Assembly: GCF_032121415.1 (NCBI RefSeq)
Contig: NZ_CP135079.1
Coordinates: forward strand, 868,001-932,000
Origin: Streptomyces parvus
Lineage (GTDB): Bacteria > Actinomycetota > Actinomycetes > Streptomycetales > Streptomycetaceae
Length of the DNA stretch: 64,000 nt
Reading direction: 5' to 3'
The notes beneath the pieces were generated by a model that made no database searches, was not told where the DNA came from, and worked only from the letters and a program-made list of their open reading frames with translations. Each line of letters begins with the position of its first letter. The stretch's first letter is position 1. Shown here in pieces: positions 18,543 through 28,008 of this stretch. A program made the position numbers and the translations under genes.

Positions 18543-19450
18543 TTCGGTCCCCCCCGGGGATCCAGGTCGTCCAGCCAGAGCCGCTGGAGCATGTGCCAGT
18601 CCTCCGGGTGCTCGGCGATCCCGCCGGCGAAGGCGTCGGCCAGCGCCTGCGTCATCGCGGAGGCCTTCTCGGTACGGGTGCCCTCCGCGGGCACCTCGAC
18701 CGCCGGGTGGACGCGGGCGCCCATCACCGGCGTGCCGTCGTACCAGAGGGTGACCGGCAGCAGCCGTGCGCCCGTCTGCTGGGCGAGCAGCGCCGGGCCC
18801 GCGGGCATCCGGGCGGTGGCGCCGAAGAACGACACCTCGACCCCGGACGCGGACAGGTCCCGGTCCGCGACCAGGCAGACCAGGCCGCCCGCGCGCAGCC
18901 GCCGGGCCAGGGTCCCGAAAGCGGCCCCGCCGCTGTGCGGCAGGACCTCCATGCCGAGGCCCTCGCGGTAGGCGACGAACCGGTCGTAGAGGGTGGCGGG
19001 CTCCAGCCGTTCGGCGACGGTGGTGAAGGGGACCTTGAGGTCGGTGGTGACCCAGGCGCCCGCGAGGTCCCAGTTGCCCAGGTGGGGCAGGGCGACGATC
19101 ACGCCTTTCCCGGCGTCCAGGCCCTCGGTCACATGGTGGACGTCCTGGACGTCGATGCTCGCCCTGATCCGCTCCGGGCTCCAGGTCGGCAACCGGAACG
19201 ACTCCATCCAGTAGCGCATGTAGGAGCGCATCCCGGCCCGCGACAGCTCGGCCAGCCGCTCCGGTCCGGCGTCGGGGACGACCCGCGCCAGATTGGACTC
19301 CAGGCGCAGCACGCTCTTGCCGCGCCGCTTCCAGACCTGGTCGGCGATAGTGCGGAAGAGACGGGCGGCGGCGGGCTCGGGCAGCTTCTTGACCGCGCCC
19401 CAGCCCAGCCCGTACAGCCCGTCGGTGAGCCGGCCCTTGAGCGCGCTCAC
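18539..19450 (-). CDS. Phosphatidylinositol mannoside acyltransferase
   Basis: LpxL/HtrB-type acyltransferase of 303 residues. It probably acylates the mannose of phosphatidylinositol monomannoside, the role of the mycobacterial orthologue in the same gene position. The H-x4-D catalytic motif is in ALPHLGNWDLAGAW, and DRDLSASGVEVSFFG is the second conserved block. It has an amphipathic N-terminus without a signal peptide, so it would act on the inner membrane face. GTG at 19450 was chosen; it overlaps the pgsA stop codon, and the gene's own stop overlaps pimA. The three genes are thus translationally linked. Confidence 0.9.
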   Translation of the reverse strand: MSALKGRLTDGLYGLGWGAVKKLPEPAAARLFRTIADQVWKRRGKSVLRLESNLARVVPDAGPERLAELSRAGMRSYMRYWMESFRLPTWSPERIRASIDVQDVHHVTEGLDAGKGVIVALPHLGNWDLAGAWVTTDLKVPFTTVAERLEPATLYDRFVAYREGLGMEVLPHSGGAAFGTLARRLRAGGLVCLVADRDLSASGVEVSFFGATARMPAGPALLAQQTGARLLPVTLWYDGTPVMGARVHPAVEVPAEGTRTEKASAMTQALADAFAGGIAEHPEDWHMLQRLWLDDLDPRGGPK

Positions 19451-20130
19451 CGGTCGGCCTCGCTGCCCTGCCCGGCGGAGCCCGCGGGGGCTGCCTCGGC
19501 GGCGTCCGCCTCCGCCGATTCGCGGCGTACGGTCACCACCCGCTGGATCAGCGTCACGAGGCTGCCGACGGCGACGATCCACAGGGCGATCGGGAGCAGG
19601 ACGTCGATGCCGGGGACGCCGAACTTGTGCAGTCCGGCGAGACCGGCGGCGACCAGGGAGATCACCAGGCGCTCGGCGCGCTCCACGAGGCCGTTGACCG
19701 CGACCGGCAGCCCGATCGACTCGCCGCGCGCCTTCGTGTACGAGACCACCTGGCCGCTGGCCAGGCAGAAGATCGCGACGGCGCAGAGGATGTTGTCGTC
19801 ACCGCTGCCCGCGTACCAGAGGGCGAACCCGGCGAAGATCGCCCCGTCCGCGACCCGGTCCAGCGTCGAGTCGAGGAACGCGCCCCACCGGCTGGAGATC
19901 CCGGCCTGCCGCGCCATGTTGCCGTCGACGAGGTCGGAGAAGACGAAGATCGTGATGACGATCGTGCCCCAGAAGAACTCCCCCATCGGGAAAAAGACCA
20001 GCGCACCTGCCATCACTCCGGCCGTACCGATGAGAGTGACCGCGTCGGGGCTGACCCCGAGGCGGAGCAGCAGAGCGGCGAACGGTGTGAGGACACGCGT
20101 GAAGAATGCACGCGCGTACTTGTTCAGCAT
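19447..20130 (-). CDS. pgsA: CDP-alcohol phosphatidyltransferase (phosphatidylinositol phosphate synthase)
   Basis: Integral membrane enzyme of 227 residues joining CDP-diacylglycerol to inositol phosphate, the first step toward PIMs. The CDP-alcohol transferase motif D-x2-D-G-x2-A-R-x8-G-x3-D-x3-D is complete (DLVDGNMARQAG through GAFLDSTLD). About six membrane helices surround it. The C-terminal tail is Ala/Glu-rich. Start ATG at 20130 gives MLNKYARAFFTRV. Neighbours indicate PIP rather than PGP synthase. The EF-G-like gene diverges about 320 nt upstream. Confidence 0.9.
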   Translation of the reverse strand: MLNKYARAFFTRVLTPFAALLLRLGVSPDAVTLIGTAGVMAGALVFFPMGEFFWGTIVITIFVFSDLVDGNMARQAGISSRWGAFLDSTLDRVADGAIFAGFALWYAGSGDDNILCAVAIFCLASGQVVSYTKARGESIGLPVAVNGLVERAERLVISLVAAGLAGLHKFGVPGIDVLLPIALWIVAVGSLVTLIQRVVTVRRESAEADAAEAAPAGSAGQGSEADR

Positions 20131-20449
20131 GGCCTTCCCGAGGGTTCGGTTCGCCGGACGGCCCCTTCGGCCACCGGCTGGCCCATCGTAGTCACGGCCG
20201 GTCCCTTCCACCGGACGGGCACCCGCCGCCGGGTGTCACCCGCACCGGGCCCCGCGGTGCCCGGGGCGCGATCCGCGGACGAGGCCGCCCGTGCGCGAGA
20301 TATGGACGAGGCCCCGCCGCGGTGCCAAGCTCGAAGGACCGCGGGCGTCGCCGAGACCGCCGCGGCGGCCTCTCCACCCCCGTGACCACCGCTGCTCCGC
20401 GCGCGGTCGCCCTCCCCCGCACCGCGCCACCGACCGGGAGGCACGCACC
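20131..20449. other. Divergent intergenic region pgsA / EF-G-like gene
   Basis: A 319-nt gap without a convincing gene. It should hold the promoters of the minus-strand PIM operon and the plus-strand EF-G-like gene. I see no clear -35/-10 pair, long repeat or RNA fold that I can support. Confidence 0.4.
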
Positions 20450-22675
20450 ATGGGCGACAAGGCACACGCACACCCCGGAGCCGCCGGAGGAGCACCGGCG
20501 GCCGGCCACCCCTCCGCCGTACGGAACGTGGTGCTGGTCGGCCCCAGCGGATCGGGCAAGACCACGCTGGTCGAGGCCCTGGCCCTGACGGCGGGGGCCG
20601 TGAACCGGGCCGGCCGGGTCGAGGACGGGGCGACCGTCTCCGACTACGACGAGATCGAGCAGCGCCGACGGCGTTCCGTACAGCTCTCGCTGGTCCCGGT
20701 GGCCTGGGACGGGTGCAGGATCAATCTGCTGGACACCCCGGGCTACGCGGACTTCGTCGGGGAGCTGCGGGCCGGTCTGCGCGCGGCGGACGCGGCCCTC
20801 TTCGTCGTCTCCGCGGCCCAGGAGGCCCAGGCCGTGGCGGCGACCACCCGGGCCGCCTGGGAGGAGTGCGCCCTCGTCGGCATGCCGCGCGCGATCGTCG
20901 TCACGCACCTGGACACCGCCCGCACCTCCTTCGACGACATGACCCGGATCTGCGCCGAGAACTTCGGGGGCGAGGACCCCGACGCCGTACTGCCGCTGTA
21001 CCTGCCCGTGCTGGGCCCCGAGGGAGCCGACGGGCACGCCCCGCTGACCGGCCTCACCGGGCTGCTGAGCCGGCGGATCCTCGACCACTCCTCGGGTGAA
21101 CGCACCGAGCTGCCGCCCGCGCCCGAGCAGGAGGAACCGCTGCGGGCGGCCCGGGACCGGCTGATCGAGGGGATCATCGCCGAGAGCGAGGACGAGTCCC
21201 TGATGGACCGCTACCTCGGCGGCGAGGACATCGACGCCGCGACCCTGATCGCCGATCTGGAACGGGCCGTCGCCCGGGGCTCCTTCCACCCCGTCCTCAC
21301 GGCGGCCCCGGCGGCCGAGGGCGCCCGCCAAGGCATCGGCACCGTCGAACTGCTGGAGCTGATCACCCGCGGTTTCCCGTCCCCGCTGGAGCGCACCCCG
21401 CCCGCCGTCACCACCCCCTCGGGCGAGCCGCGGCCCGCACCGGTCTGCGACCCCGACGGCCCGCTGGTCGCCGAGGTCGTCAAGACGTCCTCCGATCCGT
21501 ACGTGGGCCGCGTCTCGCTGGTCCGCGTCTTCTCCGGCACCCTGCGCCCCGACGACTCCGTGCACCTGTGCGGCCACGGCCTGGACGCCACGGGGCACGC
21601 ACCGCGCCCGTGCCACGAGGCGGAGGTCCGCGTCGGGGCGCTCACCTCTCCGTTCGGCCGCCGGCAGAACGCGCTGGACCGGTGCATCGCGGGCGACCTG
21701 GCGTGCGTGGCCCGGCTCGGCGGGGCGGAGACCGGCGACACGCTCTCCCCGGCCGGCGACCCGGTCCTGATCGAGCCCTGGTCGACGCCGGACCCGCTGC
21801 TTCCGCTGGCCGTACGGGCACACGGCAAGGCCGACGAGGACAAGCTCTCGCAAGGCCTGGCCCGGCTGGTCGCCGAGGACCCCACGCTGCGCCTCGAACA
21901 GAACCCGGACACCGGCCAGGTCGTCCTGTGGTGCCTGGGCGAGGCCCACCAGGAAGTGGCCCTGGAGCGGCTGCGCAGCCGGTACGGCGTCCAGGTCGAC
22001 GCGGAGCCGCACCGGGTGCCGCTGCGCGAGACGTTCGCCGGGCGGGCCGCCGGGCGCGGACGGCACGTCAAACAGTCCGGCGGGCACGGCCAGTTCGCGA
22101 TCTGCGCGATCGAGGTGGAACCGCTGCCTGCGGGCTCCGGCATCGAGTTCGTCGACAAGGTCGTCGGCGGTGCGGTGCCGCGTCAGTTCATCCCCTCGGT
22201 GGAGAAGGGCATCCGGGCCCAGGCCGCCAAGGGGCTGGCCCCCGGGCACCCGCTGGTCGACGTACGGGTCACGCTGCTGGACGGGAAGGCGCATTCGGTG
22301 GACTCCTCGGACGCCGCGTTCCAGACCGCCGGGGCGCTGGCGCTGCGCGAGGCCGCGGCCGAATCCGGCACCCGGCTCCTGGAACCGGTGTGCGAGATGA
22401 GCGTCCTGGTCCCCGACGACTACGTGGGCCCGGTGATGAGCGACCTGTCGGGGCGGCGGGGCCGGGTCGTCGGCACGGAGCAGAGCGCCGGCGGGCGCAC
22501 CCTCGTACGGGCGGAAGTGCCGGAGATCGAGGTCGGCCGCTACGCGGTGGACCTGCGCTCCCTGTCGCACGGCACCGGCCGCTTCGACCGCGCGTACGCC
22601 CGGCACGAGGCGATGCCGCCCCAGGTCGCCGACCGGGTCCGCGCGGAGCCGGCCGACGGGTCCCCCGGCGCGTGA
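20450..22675 (+). CDS. Elongation factor G-like GTPase (EF-G2 type)
   Basis: A 741-residue translational-GTPase homologue with all five EF-G domains recognisable by order: G domain, domain 2 (VGRVSLVRVFSGTL), domains 3-4 (FAGRAAGRGRHVKQSGGHGQFAICAIEVEP) and domain 5. The P-loop is GPSGSGKT (31-38) and G3 is DTPG (95-98). G4, normally NKxD, reads THLD (152-155), and the switch I region lacks the usual 'ERGITI'-like core (EQRRRRSVQLSLVPV). This matches actinobacterial EF-G2, a paralogue that is not the main translocase. ATG at 20450 follows GGGAGG. It is not part of a str operon here. Confidence 0.85.
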   Translation: MGDKAHAHPGAAGGAPAAGHPSAVRNVVLVGPSGSGKTTLVEALALTAGAVNRAGRVEDGATVSDYDEIEQRRRRSVQLSLVPVAWDGCRINLLDTPGYADFVGELRAGLRAADAALFVVSAAQEAQAVAATTRAAWEECALVGMPRAIVVTHLDTARTSFDDMTRICAENFGGEDPDAVLPLYLPVLGPEGADGHAPLTGLTGLLSRRILDHSSGERTELPPAPEQEEPLRAARDRLIEGIIAESEDESLMDRYLGGEDIDAATLIADLERAVARGSFHPVLTAAPAAEGARQGIGTVELLELITRGFPSPLERTPPAVTTPSGEPRPAPVCDPDGPLVAEVVKTSSDPYVGRVSLVRVFSGTLRPDDSVHLCGHGLDATGHAPRPCHEAEVRVGALTSPFGRRQNALDRCIAGDLACVARLGGAETGDTLSPAGDPVLIEPWSTPDPLLPLAVRAHGKADEDKLSQGLARLVAEDPTLRLEQNPDTGQVVLWCLGEAHQEVALERLRSRYGVQVDAEPHRVPLRETFAGRAAGRGRHVKQSGGHGQFAICAIEVEPLPAGSGIEFVDKVVGGAVPRQFIPSVEKGIRAQAAKGLAPGHPLVDVRVTLLDGKAHSVDSSDAAFQTAGALALREAAAESGTRLLEPVCEMSVLVPDDYVGPVMSDLSGRRGRVVGTEQSAGGRTLVRAEVPEIEVGRYAVDLRSLSHGTGRFDRAYARHEAMPPQVADRVRAEPADGSPGA

Positions 22676-22828
22676 CCGGCGCACTGTCGCACACGCCGTC
22701 CCGTTCACGCCCGTGACCGGTGGTGGTGTGATCCGGACGATACGCTGTGGTCGCAGCTCAGAAGGTATGCCGCGTACGGTAGTTGGGCACACCGCAGGAG
22801 CAGACGTGCGGCGAGTGGGGGCGACAAG

Positions 22829-24499
22829 GTGGCCAACGACGGATTCGACTTCTCACCCGGGGCCCAGATCCCGATCCAGGGTTCGGGCGGTCAGACCGTG
22901 GCGACCAACGCCCTGGCCTCGGCGGCGTATCGGGACAGTCCGGTGGAGACGATCCTCGACGCCAACAGCGAGTGGCACAAATCGGTAGTGAAGCCGGGCT
23001 CCTCCAAACTCTTCAAGTCCGACTACTTCAAGCCGAATCTCGGTGAGGCGTTCGCCCGTGCCGTCCAGGAGCGCATGCTCGGCGGCGCCCGCAAGGCGCT
23101 CATCCAGTCCTTCGGGACGGACCCGCAGACCGTGGTGGAGCACTGCCTGTCGGCGAACAACCTGCGCAAGGCCCGCGACACCCGTCTCACCCTGGTGACC
23201 GTGGTGTTCGGCGTGCTGTTCCTGCCCGGCATGCTGGCCTGGGTGATCGCCTTCCGGATCCGGGACGCGCTCAACAAGTCCAAGGACACGGCGTTCAAGG
23301 CCGTCGGCACGGTGCTGCTGGCCGCCTTCGGGGTCGGTGCGCTGATCCTGGTGGTGAAGCTGCCGCTGAACGGCTTCTGGGCCCTCTACTTCCGGGGCGC
23401 GGTCATCGCGCCGGTGATCGGCTGGGTGCTCGCCAAGCGGATCGCGGAGACCTCGGCCAAGGACCTGCGGGCCCGGTGGGAAGGGCTTCTCTCCGGCACC
23501 GGGGTGATCGCGAAGATCCCCGAGGCGGTGCCGAAGAACCCCAACGAGACCGCGCGCGAGGCCCTGCGCCAGGGTCTGGAGAAGCTGTCGGCCGAGCAGC
23601 AGTCGAACTCCGTCTTCTACGCCGGCCCCAAGGGCGTCCTCGGGATGGGCACCCGCTGGGGCAGCTGGCAGCTGGCCGAGGAGCTGGTCCCCAAGGACCC
23701 GACGAAGGAGATCCACCAGTTCCGCAGCTGGGACCTGATCCGGATCATCCACGACCAGCTGAAGATGCTGGAGCGCGGCCCGCTGAACACCGGCGGCTTC
23801 CCGAAGCCGTCCGTGAAGCACTGGATCGTCTCGCCCATCGGGGAGAACGCCGACTCCGTCACCCGCCCCGAGGGCGAGGACGTCGCGACCTTCCAGGTGA
23901 AGCCCCACGAGATACAGCGGATCTGCAACCACCAGCAGTTCGGCAGCGGCGACCGGCACTACCTGGGCGTCCAGTTCACCCTCTGGGACGGCCAGCTGGT
24001 GATCACGATGATGATCAGCGTCACCGTGCTCCACGAGACGCTGCGCATCGAGGTCACCGGCCACGCGCTCGGCCCGGTACACGGTCTGTTCCTCAGCAAG
24101 CCGGCGGCGAAGACGAAGACGGTCAACAAGACCGTCCGCTTCTGGGAGACCCGGGACGTCCAACTGGCGCTGGTGGACGCCAAGGAGGTCGTCCGGCTCG
24201 CCCTGCGCGCCCCCCTCACCTGGTATCCGCCGCTGCTGGACTACCTGGGCGGGAAGATCGTGCTGCCCGAGCCGTTCGGGCTGCGGCACGCGTGGGCGGC
24301 CAAGCCGTGGAACCACCGCTTCATGGCGGACGACGCGATGCGTGCCGCCACCCCGGTGCTGCGGGCGGTCCACTCGGCGGCGATGCGGGTCCTCGCGGAG
24401 AACGGCGTCGACACGGAACGCTTCGACAACCGCTCGATCATACTGAGCGGCCTCGTCCAGGACCCGGCCCCGCGCAAGGCCGACGTCTACGACGCGTGA
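22829..24499 (+). CDS. Uncharacterised membrane protein
   Basis: A 556-residue protein I cannot assign to a named family. Residues 1-115 are soluble. Two closely spaced pairs of hydrophobic helices follow at about 118-190 (LTLVTVVFGVLFLPGMLAWVI, AVGTVLLAAFGVGALILVV). The C-terminal two thirds are soluble apart from the hydrophobic stretch LVITMMISVTVLHETL and include well-conserved-looking stretches such as QFRSWDLIRIIHDQLKML and HYLGVQFTLWDGQLV. No signal peptide or catalytic motif stands out. Start GTG at 22829 has a GTGGGGGCGA purine run before it. It lies 153 nt after the EF-G-like gene on the same strand. Confidence 0.7.
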   Translation: MANDGFDFSPGAQIPIQGSGGQTVATNALASAAYRDSPVETILDANSEWHKSVVKPGSSKLFKSDYFKPNLGEAFARAVQERMLGGARKALIQSFGTDPQTVVEHCLSANNLRKARDTRLTLVTVVFGVLFLPGMLAWVIAFRIRDALNKSKDTAFKAVGTVLLAAFGVGALILVVKLPLNGFWALYFRGAVIAPVIGWVLAKRIAETSAKDLRARWEGLLSGTGVIAKIPEAVPKNPNETAREALRQGLEKLSAEQQSNSVFYAGPKGVLGMGTRWGSWQLAEELVPKDPTKEIHQFRSWDLIRIIHDQLKMLERGPLNTGGFPKPSVKHWIVSPIGENADSVTRPEGEDVATFQVKPHEIQRICNHQQFGSGDRHYLGVQFTLWDGQLVITMMISVTVLHETLRIEVTGHALGPVHGLFLSKPAAKTKTVNKTVRFWETRDVQLALVDAKEVVRLALRAPLTWYPPLLDYLGGKIVLPEPFGLRHAWAAKPWNHRFMADDAMRAATPVLRAVHSAAMRVLAENGVDTERFDNRSIILSGLVQDPAPRKADVYDA

Positions 24500-24504
24500 C
24501 TACG

Positions 24505-24556
24505 GCGGCACAGGCGAGGGGGAGGCCCGGGCGGGCCTCCCCCTCGCCTGTGCCGC
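24505..24556. terminator. Long bidirectional terminator
   Basis: Twenty-four-base perfect stem (24505-24528 against 24533-24556) with a 4-nt loop, between convergent genes. It is 5 nt from the membrane-protein stop codon and 6 nt from the HIT-gene stop codon. Confidence 0.85.
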
Positions 24557-24562
24557 GCTCGC

Positions 24563-25126
24563 TCAGCGGGCCGGCAGTTCGCCCGTCGGCCAGGCGTCGG
24601 CCAGCATCGCCCGGGTGTCGCCCAGCAGCTGGGGCAGCACCTTGGTGTGGCCGATGACCGGCATGAAGTTGGTGTCCCCGCCCCAGCGCGGCACCAGGTG
24701 CTGGTGCAGGTGGGCGGCGATCCCGGCGCCGGCGACGGAGCCCTGGTTCGTGCCGATGTTGAAGCCGTGCGCCCCCGAGGCGGCGCGCAGCGCGACCATC
24801 GCCCGCTTGGTGAAGTCCGCCAGCTCCGCGGTCTCCGGCCCGTCCAGCTCGGTGTAGTCGGCGACATGCCGGAACGGCACGACCATGAGGTGGCCGCCGT
24901 TGTACGGATACAGGTTCAGCACCGCGTAGACGTGCTCGCCGCGGGCCACGACGAGCCCGTCCTCGTCGGATTTGGCCGGGATCGAACAGAACGGACAGCC
25001 GTCCTCGGCACCCGGGCCGCTCGGCTTGTTCTCGCCCTGGATGTACGCCATCCGATGGGGCGTCCACAGGCGCTGGAATGCGTCGGGCGTCCCCACGCCG
25101 ATCTGCTGCTCCGGCTCACTCGTCAT
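24563..25126 (-). CDS. HIT-family diadenosine tetraphosphate phosphorylase-like protein
   Basis: Histidine-triad enzyme of 187 residues. The triad HLHQHLV spans residues 139-145, and an N-terminal CPFC pair (C44, C47) could bind zinc. The mycobacterial protein in the same neighbourhood (thrS - HIT - pgsA - acyltransferase - pimA) is an Ap4A phosphorylase, so that activity is inferred. Two in-frame ATGs exist; the inner one (25126, MTSEPEQQIGVG) was chosen, and the outer one at 25138 adds four residues. Neither has a clear ribosome site. Confidence 0.88.
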   Translation of the reverse strand: MTSEPEQQIGVGTPDAFQRLWTPHRMAYIQGENKPSGPGAEDGCPFCSIPAKSDEDGLVVARGEHVYAVLNLYPYNGGHLMVVPFRHVADYTELDGPETAELADFTKRAMVALRAASGAHGFNIGTNQGSVAGAGIAAHLHQHLVPRWGGDTNFMPVIGHTKVLPQLLGDTRAMLADAWPTGELPAR

Positions 25127-25204
25127 GCCGATCAGCATATTGCGTCACCCCGGCGGAGCGTGTCGCCGGGGCCGCACCGCTCGGCCGCCCACGATGCTGA
25201 GGCG

Positions 25205-25882
25205 ATGAGCGACCGAACCGCCCCCGATCCACCCGCCCGGCTGACCCGCTGGGAGCAGCGCACGGAGGTGCCGCTCTTCGCCGCGGGGCTGCTCTTCCTG
25301 GCGGGGTACGCGGTCCGGGTGCTGACCCCGCACGAGGCGGAGCCCTGGAACGGCGTCGCCCTGATCCTCGTCTGGTCGACCTGGCTGCTCTTCCTCGCCG
25401 ACTACGCGACCCGGCTGCACCTCAGCGGCCTGGGCGCGCGCTTCGTCCGCGCGCACTGGCTCGACACCCTGGTCCTGCTGCTGCCGCTGCTGCGCCCGCT
25501 GCGCATGGTGCGGGTCTACCAGGCGGTGCAGCGCCGCCGCGACCGGCCGCGGCTGAGCCTGTACGCGCGGGTGATGTCCTACGCCGGCCTGACCGCCGTC
25601 CTCCTCGGCTTCGCCGCGGCGCTCGCGGTCTACCACTTCGAACACCCGGCCCCCGGCGCCTCCATCCGCAGCTTCGGCGACGCGGTGTGGTGGGCGTGCG
25701 CGACGCTGACGACGGTCGGTTACGGGGACGCCACCCCGGTCACGTTCTGGGGGCGGGTGGTCGCGGCGGGACTGATGACCGGCGGTCTCGCGCTGCTCGG
25801 GGCGGTGACGGGGTCGTTCTCGTCGTGGCTGATCCAGGTGTTCACCAGCGAGGACGAGAAACGGCCCCCGGAGCACGGGTAG
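25205..25882 (+). CDS. Voltage-gated-type potassium channel
   Basis: Integral membrane channel subunit of 225 residues. The selectivity filter TVGYGD is at 170-175, between two helices. Upstream lie four hydrophobic segments, the fourth carrying regularly spaced arginines (RPLRMVRVYQAVQRRR, 97-112), a voltage-sensor-like S4. The protein thus has a compact six-helix Kv-like plan, and no cytoplasmic RCK domain follows. ATG at 25205 gives MSDRTAPDPPARLTRW. It diverges from the HIT gene (78 nt) and converges on thrS. Confidence 0.88.
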   Translation: MSDRTAPDPPARLTRWEQRTEVPLFAAGLLFLAGYAVRVLTPHEAEPWNGVALILVWSTWLLFLADYATRLHLSGLGARFVRAHWLDTLVLLLPLLRPLRMVRVYQAVQRRRDRPRLSLYARVMSYAGLTAVLLGFAAALAVYHFEHPAPGASIRSFGDAVWWACATLTTVGYGDATPVTFWGRVVAAGLMTGGLALLGAVTGSFSSWLIQVFTSEDEKRPPEHG

Positions 25883-25896
25883 CGCTCCGGGGGCCG
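25862..25896. terminator. Terminator overlapping the channel stop codon
   Basis: Thirteen-base perfect stem (25862-25874 against 25884-25896). The left arm is inside the last codons of the channel gene and the TAG lies in the loop. It can serve both convergent genes. Confidence 0.7.
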
Positions 25897-25931
25897 CTCC
25901 TGTCGTACGGATCGAACCTCCGCCGGACGGA

Positions 25932-27908
25932 TCAGACCTGTACGCGGTCCTCGACGGCCTTCGCGATCTTGGCGATGGCCTCGTCGACGGGGATGCCGTT
26001 CTCCTGCGAACCGTCGCGGTAACGGAAGGAGACGGCACCGTTGGCCATGTCCTCGTCACCGGCGATGATCATGAACGGGACCTTGTTCTTCTGCTGGTTG
26101 CGGATCTTCTTCTGCATCCGGTCCGAGGAGGCGTCCACGTCCACCCGCAGCCCCTGCTTGCGGGCCTTGGCGGCGAACTCCTGGAGGTAGGGGATGTGGG
26201 TGTCGCCGATCGGGATGCCGACGGCCTGGACCGGGGCGAGCCAGACCGGGAACGCACCCGCGTAGTGCTCCAGGAGCACGGCGAAGAAGCGCTCGATGGA
26301 GCCGAACAGAGCACGGTGGATCATCACCGGGCGCTGCTTGGAGCCGTCGGGGCCGGTGTACTCCAGCTCGAACCGCTCCGGCAGGTTGAAATCGAGCTGC
26401 ACGGTCGACATCTGCCAGGTACGGCCGATCGCGTCCTTGCACTGCACGGAGATCTTCGGCCCGTAGAACGCGGCGCCGCCCGGGTCCGGGACCAGGGGCA
26501 GACCCTGCTTCTCGGCGACCTGACGCAGCGTCTCGGTGGCCTCTTCCCAGGTCTCGTCGGAGCCGACGTACTTCTCCGGGTCCTTGGTGGACAGCTCCAG
26601 GTAGAAGTCGGTCAGCCCGTAGTCGCGGAGCAGGTTCAGCACGAAGGTGAGCGTGCGGTCGAGCTCCTCCGCCATCTGCTCCTTGGTGCAGTAGATGTGC
26701 GCGTCGTCCTGCGTGAAGCCGCGCGAGCGGGTCAGGCCGTGCACGACGCCCGACTTCTCGTACCGGTACACCGTGCCGAACTCGAAGAGGCGCAACGGCA
26801 GTTCACGGTAGGAGCGGCCGCGCGCGTCGAAGATCAGGTTGTGCATCGGGCAGTTCATCGGCTTGAGGTAGTAGTCCACCCCGTCGTCGAGCTGCATGGG
26901 CGGGTACATGCCGTCGGCGTACCAGTCCAGGTGGCCGGACTTCTCGAAGAGCTTGCCCTTGGTGGCGTGCGGCGAGTAGACGAACTCGTAGCCCTCCTCC
27001 TCGTGGCGCCGGCGCGAGTAGTCCTCCATGGCCCGGCGGATGACGCCGCCCTTGGGGTGGAAGACCGCGAGGCCGGGGCCGATCTCGTCGGGGAAGGAGA
27101 AGAGGTCCAGCTCGTTGCCGAGCTTGCGGTGGTCGCGCTTGGCGGCCTCCTCCAGGAACTCCAGGTGCGCCTTCAGCTCGTCCTTGGTCGGCCAGGCGGT
27201 GCCGTAGATGCGCTGCAGCATCGGGTTCTTCTCGCTGCCGCGCCAGTACGCCGCAGCGTTGCGCATCAGCTTGAACGCCGGGATGAACCGGGTGGTGGGC
27301 AGGTGGGGGCCCCGGCAGAGGTCCTTCCAGCACAGCTCGCCGGTCTTGGCGTCGAGGTTGTCGTAGATGGTCAGCTCGCCGCCGCCCACCTCGACGTCCG
27401 CGCCGTCGTCCGAGGAGGCGGAGCCCTTGATGCCGATGAGCTCCAGCTTGTACGGCTCGTCTCCCAGCTCCTCGCGGGCGTCCTCGTCGGAGACCACGCG
27501 GCGGGAGAACTTCTGGCCCCGCTTCTGGATCTCCTGCATCTTCTTCTCGATGGCCTTGAGGTCCTCGGGCGTGAACGGCTTCTCGACGTCGAAGTCGTAG
27601 TAGAAGCCGTCCTTCACCGGCGGGCCGATGCCGAGCTTGGCCTCGGGGAAGAGCTCCTGCACGGCCTGGGCCATGACGTGCGCGGTGGAGTGGCGCAGGA
27701 TGTTGAGACCGTCCTCGGAGGAGATCTCCACGGGCTCGACGCTCTCGCCGTCCTGGAGGACGTACGACAGATCCTTCAGCTCGCCGCCGATGCGCGCGGC
27801 GACGACGGTGCGCTGACCGGGGAAGAGCTCGCCGGCGGTCGTGCCCGTCGTCACCACGTGCTCTTCCCGCTCGGAATCGCGTTGGATGAGCACACGGACG
27901 TCTGACAC
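25932..27908 (-). CDS. thrS: Threonyl-tRNA synthetase
   Basis: Class II synthetase charging tRNA-Thr, 658 residues, full length. The N-terminal TGS domain ([17 protein letters not shown]) leads to the editing domain with [11 protein letters not shown] and the zinc/editing pattern, then the catalytic core with [11 protein letters not shown] (zinc Cys), [33 protein letters not shown] (motif 2 region) and [11 protein letters not shown] (motif 3). A C-terminal anticodon-binding domain follows. Start GTG at 27908 has AGGAGAAACC just before it. I see no T-box leader in the 100 nt upstream. Confidence 0.97.
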   Translation of the reverse strand: MSDVRVLIQRDSEREEHVVTTGTTAGELFPGQRTVVAARIGGELKDLSYVLQDGESVEPVEISSEDGLNILRHSTAHVMAQAVQELFPEAKLGIGPPVKDGFYYDFDVEKPFTPEDLKAIEKKMQEIQKRGQKFSRRVVSDEDAREELGDEPYKLELIGIKGSASSDDGADVEVGGGELTIYDNLDAKTGELCWKDLCRGPHLPTTRFIPAFKLMRNAAAYWRGSEKNPMLQRIYGTAWPTKDELKAHLEFLEEAAKRDHRKLGNELDLFSFPDEIGPGLAVFHPKGGVIRRAMEDYSRRRHEEEGYEFVYSPHATKGKLFEKSGHLDWYADGMYPPMQLDDGVDYYLKPMNCPMHNLIFDARGRSYRELPLRLFEFGTVYRYEKSGVVHGLTRSRGFTQDDAHIYCTKEQMAEELDRTLTFVLNLLRDYGLTDFYLELSTKDPEKYVGSDETWEEATETLRQVAEKQGLPLVPDPGGAAFYGPKISVQCKDAIGRTWQMSTVQLDFNLPERFELEYTGPDGSKQRPVMIHRALFGSIERFFAVLLEHYAGAFPVWLAPVQAVGIPIGDTHIPYLQEFAAKARKQGLRVDVDASSDRMQKKIRNQQKNKVPFMIIAGDEDMANGAVSFRYRDGSQENGIPVDEAIAKIAKAVEDRVQV

Positions 27909-28008
27909 CGGTTTCTCCTGTCTGAGGGGGCACCCCGGCTCGCTCGGCCAGGGAGATACGAATCGTACCGAGCCGTACGCCCCCGACGCGAACGCCTTCC
28001 GGACGGCC

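Noticed and set aside
27909..28008. T-box leader upstream of thrS
   Set aside because: Only 100 nt lie before the gene, with no T-box consensus or specifier stem; an ordinary ribosome site is present.
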